From Sneathiella aquimaris (GTDB lineage Bacteria; Pseudomonadota; Alphaproteobacteria; Sneathiellales; Sneathiellaceae), in the NCBI RefSeq assembly GCF_026409565.1, contig NZ_CP112881.1, positions 434,001-498,000 of the forward strand: a stretch of DNA of 64,000 nt, given 5' to 3'. The translations under genes and the position numbers were made by a program. The notes beneath the pieces were generated by a model. That model saw only the letters and a program-made list of their open reading frames with translations, was not told where the DNA came from and did not search any database. This document shows positions 1 to 8,413 of this stretch, in pieces (positions within the stretch are counted from its first letter, which is position 1; every line of letters begins with the position of its first letter).

Positions 1-397
1 GGTTTATGACCGGGAAGATCCGATGTTTGATGAAATCAAGGCCCGGGCCAAAGCAGATGGCGTGGAGGATCTTGAAGATGCGGATCAGGTCATTCGCGAT
101 GGGAACAAAGTTCGCGTCTATATGTTCTCTGCAGCACCGGCTTTCTCACTTGAGAAATTTACGGTGAAACAGGGCGATGAAGTGACAATTGTTGTTACGA
201 ATATCGATGATGTGGATGATTTGACCCATGGTCTGACCATTTCCAACTATGGCGTTGCTATGGAGGTTGGGCCGCAACAAACGGCTTCTGTTACCTTTAC
301 AGCCGATTATCCCGGCGTTCATTGGTTCTATTGCCAATGGTTCTGTCACGCATTGCATATGGAAATGCGGGGCCGGATGTTGGTGGAGCCAAAGTAA
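1..397 (+). CDS. nosZ: Nitrous-oxide reductase, C-terminal part (cut by window start)
   Basis: The last 131 codons of NosZ, read in the frame starting at base 2; the upstream part lies outside the window. NosZ is the periplasmic copper enzyme that reduces N2O to N2. What is visible is the C-terminal cupredoxin domain with the CuA electron-entry site: a His in the segment [10 protein letters not shown], then [13 protein letters not shown] close to the C-terminus, which supplies the two Cys, the Trp carbonyl, the His and the Met ligands of binuclear CuA. The end MLVEPK followed by TAA is normal for the family. nosD begins one base after the stop codon, so the maturation genes are probably co-transcribed with it. 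Identification is firm because motif and downstream gene order agree. Confidence 0.96.
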   Translation, partial: VYDREDPMFDEIKARAKADGVEDLEDADQVIRDGNKVRVYMFSAAPAFSLEKFTVKQGDEVTIVVTNIDDVDDLTHGLTISNYGVAMEVGPQQTASVTFTADYPGVHWFYCQWFCHALHMEMRGRMLVEPK

Positions 398-398
398 G

Positions 399-1670
399 AT
401 GAAAAATCGTCTTGAGCATATATCTGGACGATGTTGGGTTGCGGCAACCATTGGGGTTGCCGCGCTCCTTCTTCCCTGTCTGAGCAGTGCAAAAGAAATT
501 ACCGTGAAGGGATCTCTTCAAACGGCAATTGCACAGGCTGATGCCGGGGATGTGCTCGCCTTGCAGGACCAAGTGTATCTAGGCCCACTGATTATCAATA
601 AATCAATTACCCTTCGGGGTCAGACAGGATCCGTTATTCAGGGAAATGGCGTTGGTTCCGTTATTACGGTCCGCGCGACGGATGTAACACTGAAAAACCT
701 GAAAATCACAGGATCTGGGTTGTCGCTCGAAAATCAGGATAGCGGGATCTTCCTCGACAACACGGCAACGGGAGCGCTTATTGAACGTAACGAAGTGATT
801 AATAACCTTATTGGGGTTTATGTGTCGGGCGCGAAGAATAGCCTGGTTCGTTACAATCATATTGTTGGCCGGAAAGATCTCAGAATGAACGAGCGTGGTA
901 ATGGGGTTCAGATCTGGAACGCACCTGGTACTGTGATCAAAAAGAATCTCATTGAATATGGCCGGGATGGTATTTTCGTGACCACCAGCTCCAAAAACAC
1001 CTTTACCGGTAATCGGATGCAAAATCTTAGATTTGCCATCCATTACATGTATACAAACCGAAGTGAAGTATCTGACAATATTTCTGTTGGGAACCATATT
1101 GGCTATGCGCTGATGTCATCCAACAAGCTGGTTGTTCGGAACAATCTCTCCCAACAGGATCGTGATAGAGGCTTTTTGCTCAACTATGTCAATCGACTTG
1201 AAATGAGCGAGAACACCGTCCGTGGCGGTTCTGAAAAATGTATCTTTATCTACAATTCTCATCGCAATAACATAAACCGAAACCGGCTTTCCGATTGCCT
1301 GATTGGCTTGCATTTTACCGCGGGTTCACAGAGGAACAAAATTTCTGAAAATGCGTTCATCAACAATCAGACACAGGTCAAATATGTTGGCACACGGTGG
1401 CTGGAATGGTCCGTAAAGGGCGTGGGTAATTACTGGTCGGATCATGTTGCCTTTGACTTGGATAAAAATGGGATCGCTGATGCCATTTACCGCCCCAATG
1501 ATTTGACCGATCAGGTTATCTGGAAATACCCATCCGCCCGACTTTTAATGAACAGCCCGGCTGTTCAGGTTCTCAAATATGCACAAGGCCAGTTTCCGGC
1601 CTTGCATCCTGGTGGGGTTGTCGACAGCGCTCCCCTGATGCAGGAGCCCAAGGGCTTGTCAAGGAAGTGA
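399..1670 (+). CDS. nosD: NosD, periplasmic copper-maturation factor of N2O reductase
   Basis: A 423-residue protein. The reading frame is open upstream into nosZ, but ATG 399, right after the nosZ stop, gives a clean signal peptide (hydrophobic stretch about residues 13-30, cleavage after SSA near 31), so I take that start. The body consists of short repeating N/G-rich strands such as NNLIGVYVSGA and NRNRLSDCLIGLHF, typical of the CASH right-handed parallel beta-helix of NosD. In the known system NosD is the periplasmic part of the NosDFY ABC complex that takes copper from NosL and delivers it to NosZ for CuZ assembly. The next gene is nosF, and the whole group is in tight head-to-tail order. 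Confidence 0.95.
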   Translation: MKNRLEHISGRCWVAATIGVAALLLPCLSSAKEITVKGSLQTAIAQADAGDVLALQDQVYLGPLIINKSITLRGQTGSVIQGNGVGSVITVRATDVTLKNLKITGSGLSLENQDSGIFLDNTATGALIERNEVINNLIGVYVSGAKNSLVRYNHIVGRKDLRMNERGNGVQIWNAPGTVIKKNLIEYGRDGIFVTTSSKNTFTGNRMQNLRFAIHYMYTNRSEVSDNISVGNHIGYALMSSNKLVVRNNLSQQDRDRGFLLNYVNRLEMSENTVRGGSEKCIFIYNSHRNNINRNRLSDCLIGLHFTAGSQRNKISENAFINNQTQVKYVGTRWLEWSVKGVGNYWSDHVAFDLDKNGIADAIYRPNDLTDQVIWKYPSARLLMNSPAVQVLKYAQGQFPALHPGGVVDSAPLMQEPKGLSRK

Positions 1671-1675
1671 ACAGA

Positions 1676-2617
1676 ATGAAAGCATCAATGAACACAGCAA
1701 TTTCAGCCATCGGGATTTCACAATCCTTTGGAAATATCATGGCGCTTCAGGATGTCTCCTTAACCCTGAACAAGGGGGAATGCCTGGCCCTGGTTGGTCA
1801 TAACGGAGCGGGTAAAAGCACGCTTATCAAAATTCTTCTGGGATTGATTTCTCCATCCAGAGGCGTAGTTGGGATGATGGGAAAGGACCTGCATGACCGG
1901 CAATTTGAAGCCAACCGTCAGAAAATCGGCTTTTTGCCGGAACAAATTCTTTTCCAGAAGAATATGACGGGACGGGAGATCTTAAAATTCTATGCGCGTT
2001 TGAAGAAGTCTCCTTTTTCCCAGATTGATGAACTTCTGAACCGGTTTGATCTGGGTGCTGCCGCAGAGTCCCGAATTGGCACTTATTCCAAAGGAATGCG
2101 ACAAAAGCTGGGAATGGCGCAGGCCCTGCTGGGAAATCCTGAATTGCTGATCCTCGATGAGCCAACATCCGGGCTTGATCCACTTGCCCGTCAACAGATG
2201 TATTCTATTCTTGGGGAAGAGAAGAAAAAAGGCACGTCTATTCTCATATCTTCGCATGTTTTAACGGAAATTGATGATCGGATTGATCGGGTTGTCATTC
2301 TTAATTCAGGGCATGTTGTCGCGGATGGAACGCTGGCAGGATTATCTCAGGAACGGACCGTTCATTCCCGGATTATGATCGAGGCGACGCCAAAAACATG
2401 CCGGCAAATCGAAACAATTTTTTCCCACGAACTCGATGTGGTTCGCCCAACCGAAAGGACGCTTACCTTAAGGTGCGAGAAAAGCCGGAAAGTCCCGATC
2501 CTGAACAGCATTTACGCGTTAGGACTTCAGTTGATTGATATTCGGATTTCAGATCCTTCCCTGGAAGAGGTGTTCAGCGCCTATATGAACAGACAGAAGG
2601 AGCGGCAGTATGATTAA
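1676..2617 (+). CDS. nosF: NosF, ABC ATPase of the NosDFY complex
   Basis: ABC ATP-binding subunit, 313 residues from ATG 1676. GTG 1667 overlaps the nosD stop, but AAGGAAG at 1661-1667 is correctly spaced for 1676. Walker A GHNGAGKST lies at residues 41-49, the signature region reads YSKGMRQKLGMAQAL, and Walker B is LLILDEPTSGLDP followed by an H-loop at SSHVLTEID. The last ~90 residues form the usual C-terminal extension of NosF/CcmA-like ATPases. It energises NosY and NosD in copper-site assembly of N2O reductase, on the cytoplasmic side. It overlaps nosY by 8 bases, which suggests translational coupling. Confidence 0.95.
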   Translation: MKASMNTAISAIGISQSFGNIMALQDVSLTLNKGECLALVGHNGAGKSTLIKILLGLISPSRGVVGMMGKDLHDRQFEANRQKIGFLPEQILFQKNMTGREILKFYARLKKSPFSQIDELLNRFDLGAAAESRIGTYSKGMRQKLGMAQALLGNPELLILDEPTSGLDPLARQQMYSILGEEKKKGTSILISSHVLTEIDDRIDRVVILNSGHVVADGTLAGLSQERTVHSRIMIEATPKTCRQIETIFSHELDVVRPTERTLTLRCEKSRKVPILNSIYALGLQLIDIRISDPSLEEVFSAYMNRQKERQYD

Positions 2618-3443
2618 TCTCGGTACACTGATTTTTAAAGAAATCAAAGATAGTTATCGAAATCGCTGGGTTGGAACGGTCATTCTTGTCATGACGGCTT
2701 TAGCGCTTGTTTTAAGCCTGATTGGCAGCGCACCCGTCGGGACGACCAGCATTGGCCCCCTGACCGTTACGATTGTCAGTCTTTCCTCGTTAAGTGTGTT
2801 TTTTATTCCACTGATTGCGTTGTTGCTGTCTTATAACTCGATCGTAGGTGAAGACGAGCGTGGCACCCTTCTTTTATTGCTGACCTATCCGGTTTCTCGA
2901 ACCATGGTGGCGATCGGGAAATTCATCGGGCAATTTGTTATTTTGTCAGTGGCGATTATAATTGGGTATTGCGTTGCGGCTCTGACGGTCATTCTGACGG
3001 GTGATGTGGCCTTTTTTGAACATGACTGGTACGTGTTTGGCAAACTGATTGTATCGTCCGTTCTTTTGGGCGCGGTTTTTCTCGGCATCGGTATTTTTAT
3101 CAGCTCTGTCATGAAAGAAAGCTCAACAGCCGCGGCCGCAGCCATCGGCGTGTGGCTCGTTTTCGTGGTGTTGTTTGATCTGGGTTTATTGGGTTTACTA
3201 TCCTCACCAGCGGCAACCTATCTTCCGGATATGGTCGTAAAATGGGTGATGCTTGCCAACCCTGCAGACGCCTATCGAATGTTTAATCTGGCGACCTCTG
3301 AGGATACGGCCCTGCTGTCAGGCATGGCAGGATTGAGATCAGACCAAATGGTGTTACCAGAGGTCATGTTCGCAGTGCTGGTGGTCTGGATCATCGTTCC
3401 AGTGGTGGCGTTTTGCGCGGCCTTCGGAAGGAGGAAAGTATGA
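2610..3443 (+). CDS. nosY: NosY, ABC-2 type permease of the NosDFY complex
   Basis: A 277-residue integral membrane protein with about six hydrophobic helices (for example near residues 22-40, 50-75, 108-128, 145-165, 172-200 and 250-270). The motif EDERGTLLLLLTYPVSR around residues 80-96 is characteristic of ABC-2 permeases of the NosY type. It is the membrane subunit that couples NosF ATP hydrolysis to NosD in the periplasm. The start overlaps the end of nosF and the stop overlaps the nosL start, so expression of the three is coupled. Confidence 0.94.
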   Translation: MINLGTLIFKEIKDSYRNRWVGTVILVMTALALVLSLIGSAPVGTTSIGPLTVTIVSLSSLSVFFIPLIALLLSYNSIVGEDERGTLLLLLTYPVSRTMVAIGKFIGQFVILSVAIIIGYCVAALTVILTGDVAFFEHDWYVFGKLIVSSVLLGAVFLGIGIFISSVMKESSTAAAAAIGVWLVFVVLFDLGLLGLLSSPAATYLPDMVVKWVMLANPADAYRMFNLATSEDTALLSGMAGLRSDQMVLPEVMFAVLVVWIIVPVVAFCAAFGRRKV

Positions 3444-3970
3444 AAAATCTAATACAGGCTGTTCTTGGCGTCATGCTCGCCTTGACTTTAATTGGCTGTC
3501 AGGACGGAGAGCTTTCTCTTCCTAATCCACTAGCCGTCACAAATGAGTCTATCGGTAATTATTGTGGCATGGTCTTGACCGAACATGCTGGTCCTAAAGC
3601 GCAGGTTTTTGAAAAACACCATTCCTCACCGTTGTGGTTCAGTTCAGTAAAAGATGCGATTGTTTATCTGACACTGCCCGGCGAAGCCCAGGACGCTGTG
3701 GTTACATATGTTCACGACATGGCAAAGGCCGAAAGTTGGGAGAACCCTCAGAATGACGGCATTTGGATAGATGTTCGTGATGCGTATTTCGTGATCGGAA
3801 GTCAGAAACTTGGGGGAATGGGGATGCCGGAATTTGCCCCGTTTAGTGTGGCGGAAAAAGCGGCTGAATTTGCCAAAGAGCATGGCGGGAAAGTGGTTCG
3901 CCTGTCACAGATTACGAACGCGGACCTTGCTCTGGTTGACCCCGCCCCTGAGATGCACTCTCATAATTAG
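3440..3970 (+). CDS. nosL: NosL, copper-binding lipoprotein
   Basis: A 176-residue outer-membrane-type lipoprotein. ATG 3440 follows AGGAGGAAAGT, a very strong ribosome site that lies inside the end of nosY, and gives a lipoprotein signal ending in LTLIGC, with Cys near residue 24 as the lipidation site. The motif NYCGMVLTEHAGPKAQ matches the conserved Cu(I)-binding block of NosL, and the body contains the family's DAIVYL and DAYFVIGS stretches. NosL binds Cu(I) and hands it to NosD in the periplasm. A His-rich C-terminus (MHSHN) could add a metal site; that is inference. Confidence 0.94.
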   Translation: MKNLIQAVLGVMLALTLIGCQDGELSLPNPLAVTNESIGNYCGMVLTEHAGPKAQVFEKHHSSPLWFSSVKDAIVYLTLPGEAQDAVVTYVHDMAKAESWENPQNDGIWIDVRDAYFVIGSQKLGGMGMPEFAPFSVAEKAAEFAKEHGGKVVRLSQITNADLALVDPAPEMHSHN

Positions 3971-3984
3971 AAGTGGTTTATTCA

Positions 3985-5004
3985 ATGACGACATATTCAG
4001 CTAAAAACGCGTCTCGCCGGTCTTTTTTAATTAAAGCTTCAGCGGCCTGCGCCTTGACAGCGCTCCCCTTTGAGACGGCGCTCGCCCGATCGTCAGCTTT
4101 TGAGCCCCTTCATTGGCGAGGCGCTGCGCTTGGTGCAGAGGGGGCGATAGAACTTCATCACTCTGATCGGGAAACAGCGCGGGCTGTGCTTGACACCTGC
4201 AGGAAAGAAATCGATAGGCTGGAGCGGTTATTCAGTCTGTACCAACCGGACTCTCAGCTATCTCGATTAAATAAATTGGGGTATCTCGAATATCCTGATC
4301 TTCAATTTCTTGAATTACTCTCAGCTGCGCAAGGCTTTGCATCTAAAACACAAGGTGTTTTTGATATTACGGTTCAGCCGCTTTGGGCATTTTACCGGGA
4401 TTTTTATGCGGATCTTTCCCATCGCGGTAAAGTTCCGGCACCATCTGACCTTCAACGGGTCTTAAAACAGGTGGGATATCAAAATCTGGTGCTTTCGGAA
4501 ACGCGTATTGAATTTAAGAAACCCGGTATGGCCATAACCCTGAATGGGATTGCACAAGGATATATAACGGACCGTATTAAATCCATATTACAGGATGCTG
4601 GATACCGGCATGTTCTTCTGTCATTGGGGGAAATCGCTGCCATAGGACCCAAACAAACGGGGCAACCATGGAAGGTTGGTTTGGAAGCGGGGCCCACCGA
4701 TCCGAAAAGTTCGCAAAGGATCATTTCTTTGGAAGATCAGGCCGTTGCGACTTCTGGAGCCTATAACAGCCCGTTCGGTACTTCAAATGGCGCAAATCAT
4801 CTGTTAAATCCAAAAACCGGCGCCTGGTCGACGCTTTCTGGCTCGATATCGGTTGTCTCTGATACCGCGATGATGGCGGATATGTATTCAACGGCGTTGG
4901 CGTTAATGACAGAGCCCGAACGACACCGGTTGTTGTCTGATACGAAACAGGTTCAGGCGGTCTATTTCTCGTCTTCGTTGGGCGGGCGCAACTGGTCGGC
5001 CTGA
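3985..5004 (+). CDS. nosX: NosX-type ApbE flavin transferase, Tat-exported
   Basis: FMN transferase of the ApbE family, 339 residues from ATG 3985 (GTG 3973 in the same frame is the alternative). The N-terminus has the twin-arginine motif SRRSFL followed by a hydrophobic stretch ending at ETALA, so it is exported by Tat. Family blocks are LNGIAQGYITDRI, NHLLNPKTG and the acidic metal-binding segment SDTAMMADMYSTAL. Known NosX/ApbE proteins attach FMN covalently to threonine of membrane flavoproteins such as NosR, which passes electrons to NosZ; nosR itself is not in this window. Position directly after nosL supports the nos role rather than service to an Rnf or Nqr complex. Confidence 0.92.
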   Translation: MTTYSAKNASRRSFLIKASAACALTALPFETALARSSAFEPLHWRGAALGAEGAIELHHSDRETARAVLDTCRKEIDRLERLFSLYQPDSQLSRLNKLGYLEYPDLQFLELLSAAQGFASKTQGVFDITVQPLWAFYRDFYADLSHRGKVPAPSDLQRVLKQVGYQNLVLSETRIEFKKPGMAITLNGIAQGYITDRIKSILQDAGYRHVLLSLGEIAAIGPKQTGQPWKVGLEAGPTDPKSSQRIISLEDQAVATSGAYNSPFGTSNGANHLLNPKTGAWSTLSGSISVVSDTAMMADMYSTALALMTEPERHRLLSDTKQVQAVYFSSSLGGRNWSA

Positions 5005-5020
5005 GGCCAGAGAGGCACCG

Positions 5021-5740
5021 TTATTTTTGAACACTGTATAAATTGGTGAATTTGGTTTTATCCGTCACGATGACTTTTTTGCGGCTGCTTTTGACCAATC
5101 CTGATTGTTCCCATCCACTTAACAGTCGAGAAACTGTGTGCAAGGTGGTGCCGGACATTTCTGACACATCCTGACGTGTCAGGGGAATATCGATCAGGAC
5201 ACCTTCATCGGTTTCCCTGCCAGTTTGTTCCAGAAGTTTCAGTAAAGCTGCTGCTACTCTATGTTCAACCTGTTCCGTTGCCAGTTCAAGAACCCTGTCC
5301 TGAACGTCTGCAAAACGATTTCCAAGGGTTGTGCTGGCCGCCTTGGCAAAAGAAGGAAACCGCCTGACGGTCTCATTCCATAGGGGCATGGGCCACGATA
5401 GTGCGACACAATCGATTGCTGCCACCGCGTTGGCAGGATAGGTATCCCGGCCGATGGCACTTGCAATTCCGAACAATTCGTTGCTGGCGATATACCGGAC
5501 AATGATCTGTTCTCCTGACCCGCTAATTCGAACGACGCGGATATATCCGTCCAGTAAAAGGAAAAAGGAATGCGCGGTTTCACCTTCGACAAAAAAGCTA
5601 TCGTTTTTTTTGACTCGCTTTGCATGCGCCTGACCAATGAATTCTTTTAACTCTGATCGCGAGAAATCGGCAAAATTTGACAGATGGGAGATAAGCGCAA
5701 CGTCCAACAAAACTAAAGTACCCTTTTTTGTTTGTCTCAT
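5021..5740 (-). CDS. Crp/Fnr-family regulator, DNR/NnrR-like
   Basis: A 239-residue regulator from ATG 5740 (an in-frame TTG at 5752 is less likely; no clear ribosome site precedes either). It has an N-terminal cyclic-nucleotide-binding-type beta-barrel, with the segment ASNELFGIASAIG around residues 85-100, and a C-terminal winged helix with LTRQDVSEMSGTTLHTVSRL. The N-terminal Cys cluster of true FNR is absent, so it does not look like a [4Fe-4S] oxygen sensor. Placed between the nos operon and nnrS, a role as NO-responsive activator of denitrification genes (DNR/NnrR group, haem-based) is the likeliest reading. It is convergent with nosX and divergent from nnrS, so the 73-bp gap may carry promoters for both directions. 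Confidence 0.85.
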   Translation of the reverse strand: MRQTKKGTLVLLDVALISHLSNFADFSRSELKEFIGQAHAKRVKKNDSFFVEGETAHSFFLLLDGYIRVVRISGSGEQIIVRYIASNELFGIASAIGRDTYPANAVAAIDCVALSWPMPLWNETVRRFPSFAKAASTTLGNRFADVQDRVLELATEQVEHRVAAALLKLLEQTGRETDEGVLIDIPLTRQDVSEMSGTTLHTVSRLLSGWEQSGLVKSSRKKVIVTDKTKFTNLYSVQK

Positions 5741-5813
5741 GGCAAAGATCAAAAAGCGGGATCAATGTACATTAAATCCATACTGAAATAAACCGAATGT
5801 GGAGTGAAGAGCG

Positions 5814-7004
5814 ATGCCCGTAAAACGCCCTCAGGAATATAAAGGCTTTGCCCTTCTTTCTTTCGGATTTCGCCCGTTTTTCCTGATGGCATCCCTATAT
5901 GCGGGGTTGTCCGTTTTGATATGGCTTCCGTTTTTACAGGGGTATCTGGACGCGGAAACAGCGTTTCTGCCCGTTGACTGGCATATGCATGAATTATTTT
6001 TCGGCTTTATTACCGCGGTCATTTGCGGCTTCTTATTTACATCAATTCCCAACTGGACAGGAAGGTTACCGGTTCAGGGTCTACCGCTTTTATCCATGAT
6101 GGCCTTATGGCTGGTGGGGCGGGGGGCTGTTTTTTTCTCGGCGCATATTGGCTGGATTGGGACTCTGGTTATTGACGGGGCTTTTTTATGTACGCTATGG
6201 ACAGTCGTTGCGATCGAGATATTAAAAGGCCGGAACTGGCGAAATCTGAAAGTATTGATCCCGCTCAGTTTTCTAACGGGGTCAAATATTCTGTTTCATC
6301 TGGAAGCCCATTACGGTGGCAGTGCTGAATACAGTAAACGAATAGCCTTGGCGGCGATCATTGCCTTTATCCTGTTGATCGGTGGCAGAATTATTCCAAG
6401 TTTTACCCGAAACTGGCTGGTCAAATTTAATCCGGGCCGTTTGCCGCACCCTTTTGTCCTGTACGAGAAAATCACGTTGGTTTTTTCGATTGTAACACTG
6501 TTCGGTTGGTTCCTTCTCCCGAACAATCACCTCGTCGGTCTGTTCTTTTGGGCTGCTGCTATTCTGCTGGTAGGTCAGTTATGCCGGTGGGCGGGAAACA
6601 GGGCGCTTAAAGAGCCATTGGTTCTGGTTCTTCATTCAAGTTATCTTTTCATTCCGGTGGGTTTTATCCTTATGGGGGGAGCTATCCTGTTTCCTTCAGC
6701 AGTGTCGCCCGTGGCGGGAATACATGCACTTGGAACCGGGGCGGCGGCAAATATGATTTTGGCCGTTATGGTGCGGTCAACAAAAGGGCATACCGGAAAG
6801 GCATTGAGAATGGAGCCCGCTGATTATGTAATTTTCGGATCGATCCTTTTTTCAGCGATTACCCGCGTCGCTTCGGCACTTTTCCCGGATCAGGAGTTGT
6901 TTCTGTTAGAAATATCCGTCTTACTTTGGGTGATCGCGTTTCTTGGGTTCGCGGCCGCGTATGGCGGCGCCTTACTCACACCAAAAGCGCGCCCTTTGTT
7001 CTGA
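5814..7004 (+). CDS. nnrS: NnrS, haem-copper membrane protein of the NO response
   Basis: A 396-residue polytopic membrane protein with about twelve hydrophobic helices. ATG 5814 follows GGAG at 5801-5804. Family signatures include FALLSFGFRPFFLMASLYAG at the N-terminus, DWHMHELFFGFITAVICGFL near residue 45, GGRIIPSFTRNW near residue 190 and HALGTGAAANMILAVMVRST near residue 305. NnrS proteins bind haem and help cells resist nitrosative stress during denitrification. Divergence from the DNR-like regulator fits NO-dependent control. Confidence 0.94.
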   Translation: MPVKRPQEYKGFALLSFGFRPFFLMASLYAGLSVLIWLPFLQGYLDAETAFLPVDWHMHELFFGFITAVICGFLFTSIPNWTGRLPVQGLPLLSMMALWLVGRGAVFFSAHIGWIGTLVIDGAFLCTLWTVVAIEILKGRNWRNLKVLIPLSFLTGSNILFHLEAHYGGSAEYSKRIALAAIIAFILLIGGRIIPSFTRNWLVKFNPGRLPHPFVLYEKITLVFSIVTLFGWFLLPNNHLVGLFFWAAAILLVGQLCRWAGNRALKEPLVLVLHSSYLFIPVGFILMGGAILFPSAVSPVAGIHALGTGAAANMILAVMVRSTKGHTGKALRMEPADYVIFGSILFSAITRVASALFPDQELFLLEISVLLWVIAFLGFAAAYGGALLTPKARPLF

Positions 7005-7130
7005 TCTTGCGGGTTCTGCTGTTCAGATTAGTTTATTCTTGGGCTTTTTAGCAAGGTTTCGGGGGATGCGTACGCAGGAGTGACCGATCGTGCCTATTCC
7101 ATCATGTGGAATTTATTCAACCTGCAATCA

Positions 7131-7159
7131 TTCCAATCTTTGTATTTCTTAAATATAAT
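7131..7159 (+). promoter_or_regulatory. Possible promoter of the first TRAP operon
   Basis: A consensus -10 box TATAAT at 7154-7159 is preceded, at a 17-base distance, by TTCCAA at 7131-7136, a weak -35 match. It lies about 75 bases before the start codon at 7236, inside an AT-rich 230-bp gap that otherwise holds nothing recognisable. Confidence 0.35.
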
Positions 7160-7235
7160 GTATGATTTTCTTAACTATAAAAAGAAACGGGAGTTGATGA
7201 GTCGGGCGCATAAAATCTTTCTATGGGAGGTCTCG

Positions 7236-8336
7236 ATGACAGAAAAGAAACTCAACCGGCGTAAATTGCTTACAGGAACTGCTGCGGCAGGGGCCGCGGC
7301 ATTTGCAGCCCCGGCGATTGCTACCGCAGCAGGGCATACAACAACGTGGAAAGTACAAACGTCCTGGCCTGGCGGCATTGGACTGAATATCTTTAAAGAA
7401 TGGTGTGGTTCTATTAAAGAAAAGACCGGGGGCGAGTTAGAGTTTATTCCCTTTGGTGCGAAAGATGTGGTGGGGGATTTTCAGCTTTTTGATGCTGTGA
7501 AAAACGGTGTGTTGCAGGCCATGAACCCGTTTACACTTTACTGGGCAGGCCGCATTCCGGCTGCCGTGTTTCTGTCTTCCTATCCTTTGGGGTTGCGGAA
7601 CCCGCATGAATGGGACGTTTTCTTTTATGGGCTGGGCGGCCTTGAAATGGCGCGGGAAGTGTTCGCAAAACAGGGTATGTATTATGTAGGCCCGATCCAT
7701 CATGGACCAAATATTATCCATTCCAAGGTCCCTATTCGGTCAATTGATGACTTCCGAGGGCGTAAAATGCGTCTGCCAGGCGGTATGGTTGCAGAGGTCT
7801 TTCAAGCGATTGGAGCCAAAACGACCTTGTTGCCCGGCTCTGAAATTTTTCCGGCTCTGGAAAAAGGTACGATTGACGTTGCCGATTATGTTGGGCCGGC
7901 GATCAATCATGCTCTCGGCTTTGGTCAGGTAACCGATTACATCTCCATGGGACCTCCAGGTTTTATGTCGGTTTATCAGCCTGTTGACTTGATGGACCTT
8001 ACGGTTGGTATGGATACGTGGCAAAAACTGAGTCCGGCGATGAAGCAATTTGTTGAGATGGAAGTCAAATCTTACTCAATTGAGCATCATGCCAAAATCC
8101 AGAAGGCAGATCAGGAAGCCTGGAAGAAGTTTGAGGAAGAAGGGACCGAAGTGACCCGACTGTCTCAGGATGACATAGAAGCTTTGACGGAAGTTGCTGT
8201 TGAACGGTGGTTCGCGTGGGCGAATAAAGATGCCGACGCTGCCCGGATTTTCAAAGTGCAATTGGATTATATGATGTCAGGGTCACTGGGCTATGTAACA
8301 CCGGAAATGGTGGAAAATTATAGCTTGAAATACTGA
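7236..8336 (+). CDS. TRAP transporter substrate-binding protein, TakP-like
   Basis: Periplasmic solute receptor of a TRAP transporter, 366 residues. The frame is open further upstream, but ATG 7236 follows GGGAGG at a 5-base spacing and starts a twin-arginine signal peptide (NRRKLLTG, Ala-rich stretch ending at AIATAAG). Conserved blocks are MRLPGGMVAEVFQAIGAK and the ligand segment LEKGTIDVADYVGPAIN, which resemble the 2-oxoacid/lactate-binding TakP group of DctP proteins. The true ligand cannot be read from sequence; 2-oxo or hydroxy carboxylates are an inference. A hairpin between this gene and the permease gene may raise its expression relative to the membrane subunits. Confidence 0.9.
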   Translation: MTEKKLNRRKLLTGTAAAGAAAFAAPAIATAAGHTTTWKVQTSWPGGIGLNIFKEWCGSIKEKTGGELEFIPFGAKDVVGDFQLFDAVKNGVLQAMNPFTLYWAGRIPAAVFLSSYPLGLRNPHEWDVFFYGLGGLEMAREVFAKQGMYYVGPIHHGPNIIHSKVPIRSIDDFRGRKMRLPGGMVAEVFQAIGAKTTLLPGSEIFPALEKGTIDVADYVGPAINHALGFGQVTDYISMGPPGFMSVYQPVDLMDLTVGMDTWQKLSPAMKQFVEMEVKSYSIEHHAKIQKADQEAWKKFEEEGTEVTRLSQDDIEALTEVAVERWFAWANKDADAARIFKVQLDYMMSGSLGYVTPEMVENYSLKY

Positions 8337-8351
8337 TTGCTTCCGTTGGTT

Positions 8352-8381
8352 GAAGGGTCAGCACATGCCGACCCTTCTTTT
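8352..8381 (+). terminator. Intercistronic hairpin with T-run
   Basis: GAAGGGTC (8352-8359) and GACCCTTC (8370-8377) form a perfect 8-bp stem with a 10-base loop, followed by TTTT. It lies between the binding-protein gene and the permease gene. It probably works as a partial terminator or 3' end stabiliser that allows excess binding protein. Confidence 0.6.
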
Positions 8382-8413
8382 CTATGTTTTATTCAGAGTA
8401 GGAGAACGAAGAG

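Noticed and set aside
249-398. N-terminal extension of nosD upstream of ATG 399
   Set aside because: It overlaps the CuA region of nosZ in another frame and would bury the signal peptide.
5741-5813. FNR/NnrR box between the DNR-like regulator and nnrS
   Set aside because: GATCAA occurs twice as a direct repeat (5748 and 5760), but the TTGAT-N4-ATCAA dyad expected for this family is absent.
7080-7235. N-terminal extension of the first TRAP receptor
   Set aside because: It would place about 50 residues before the twin-arginine signal; GGGAGG marks the start at 7236.
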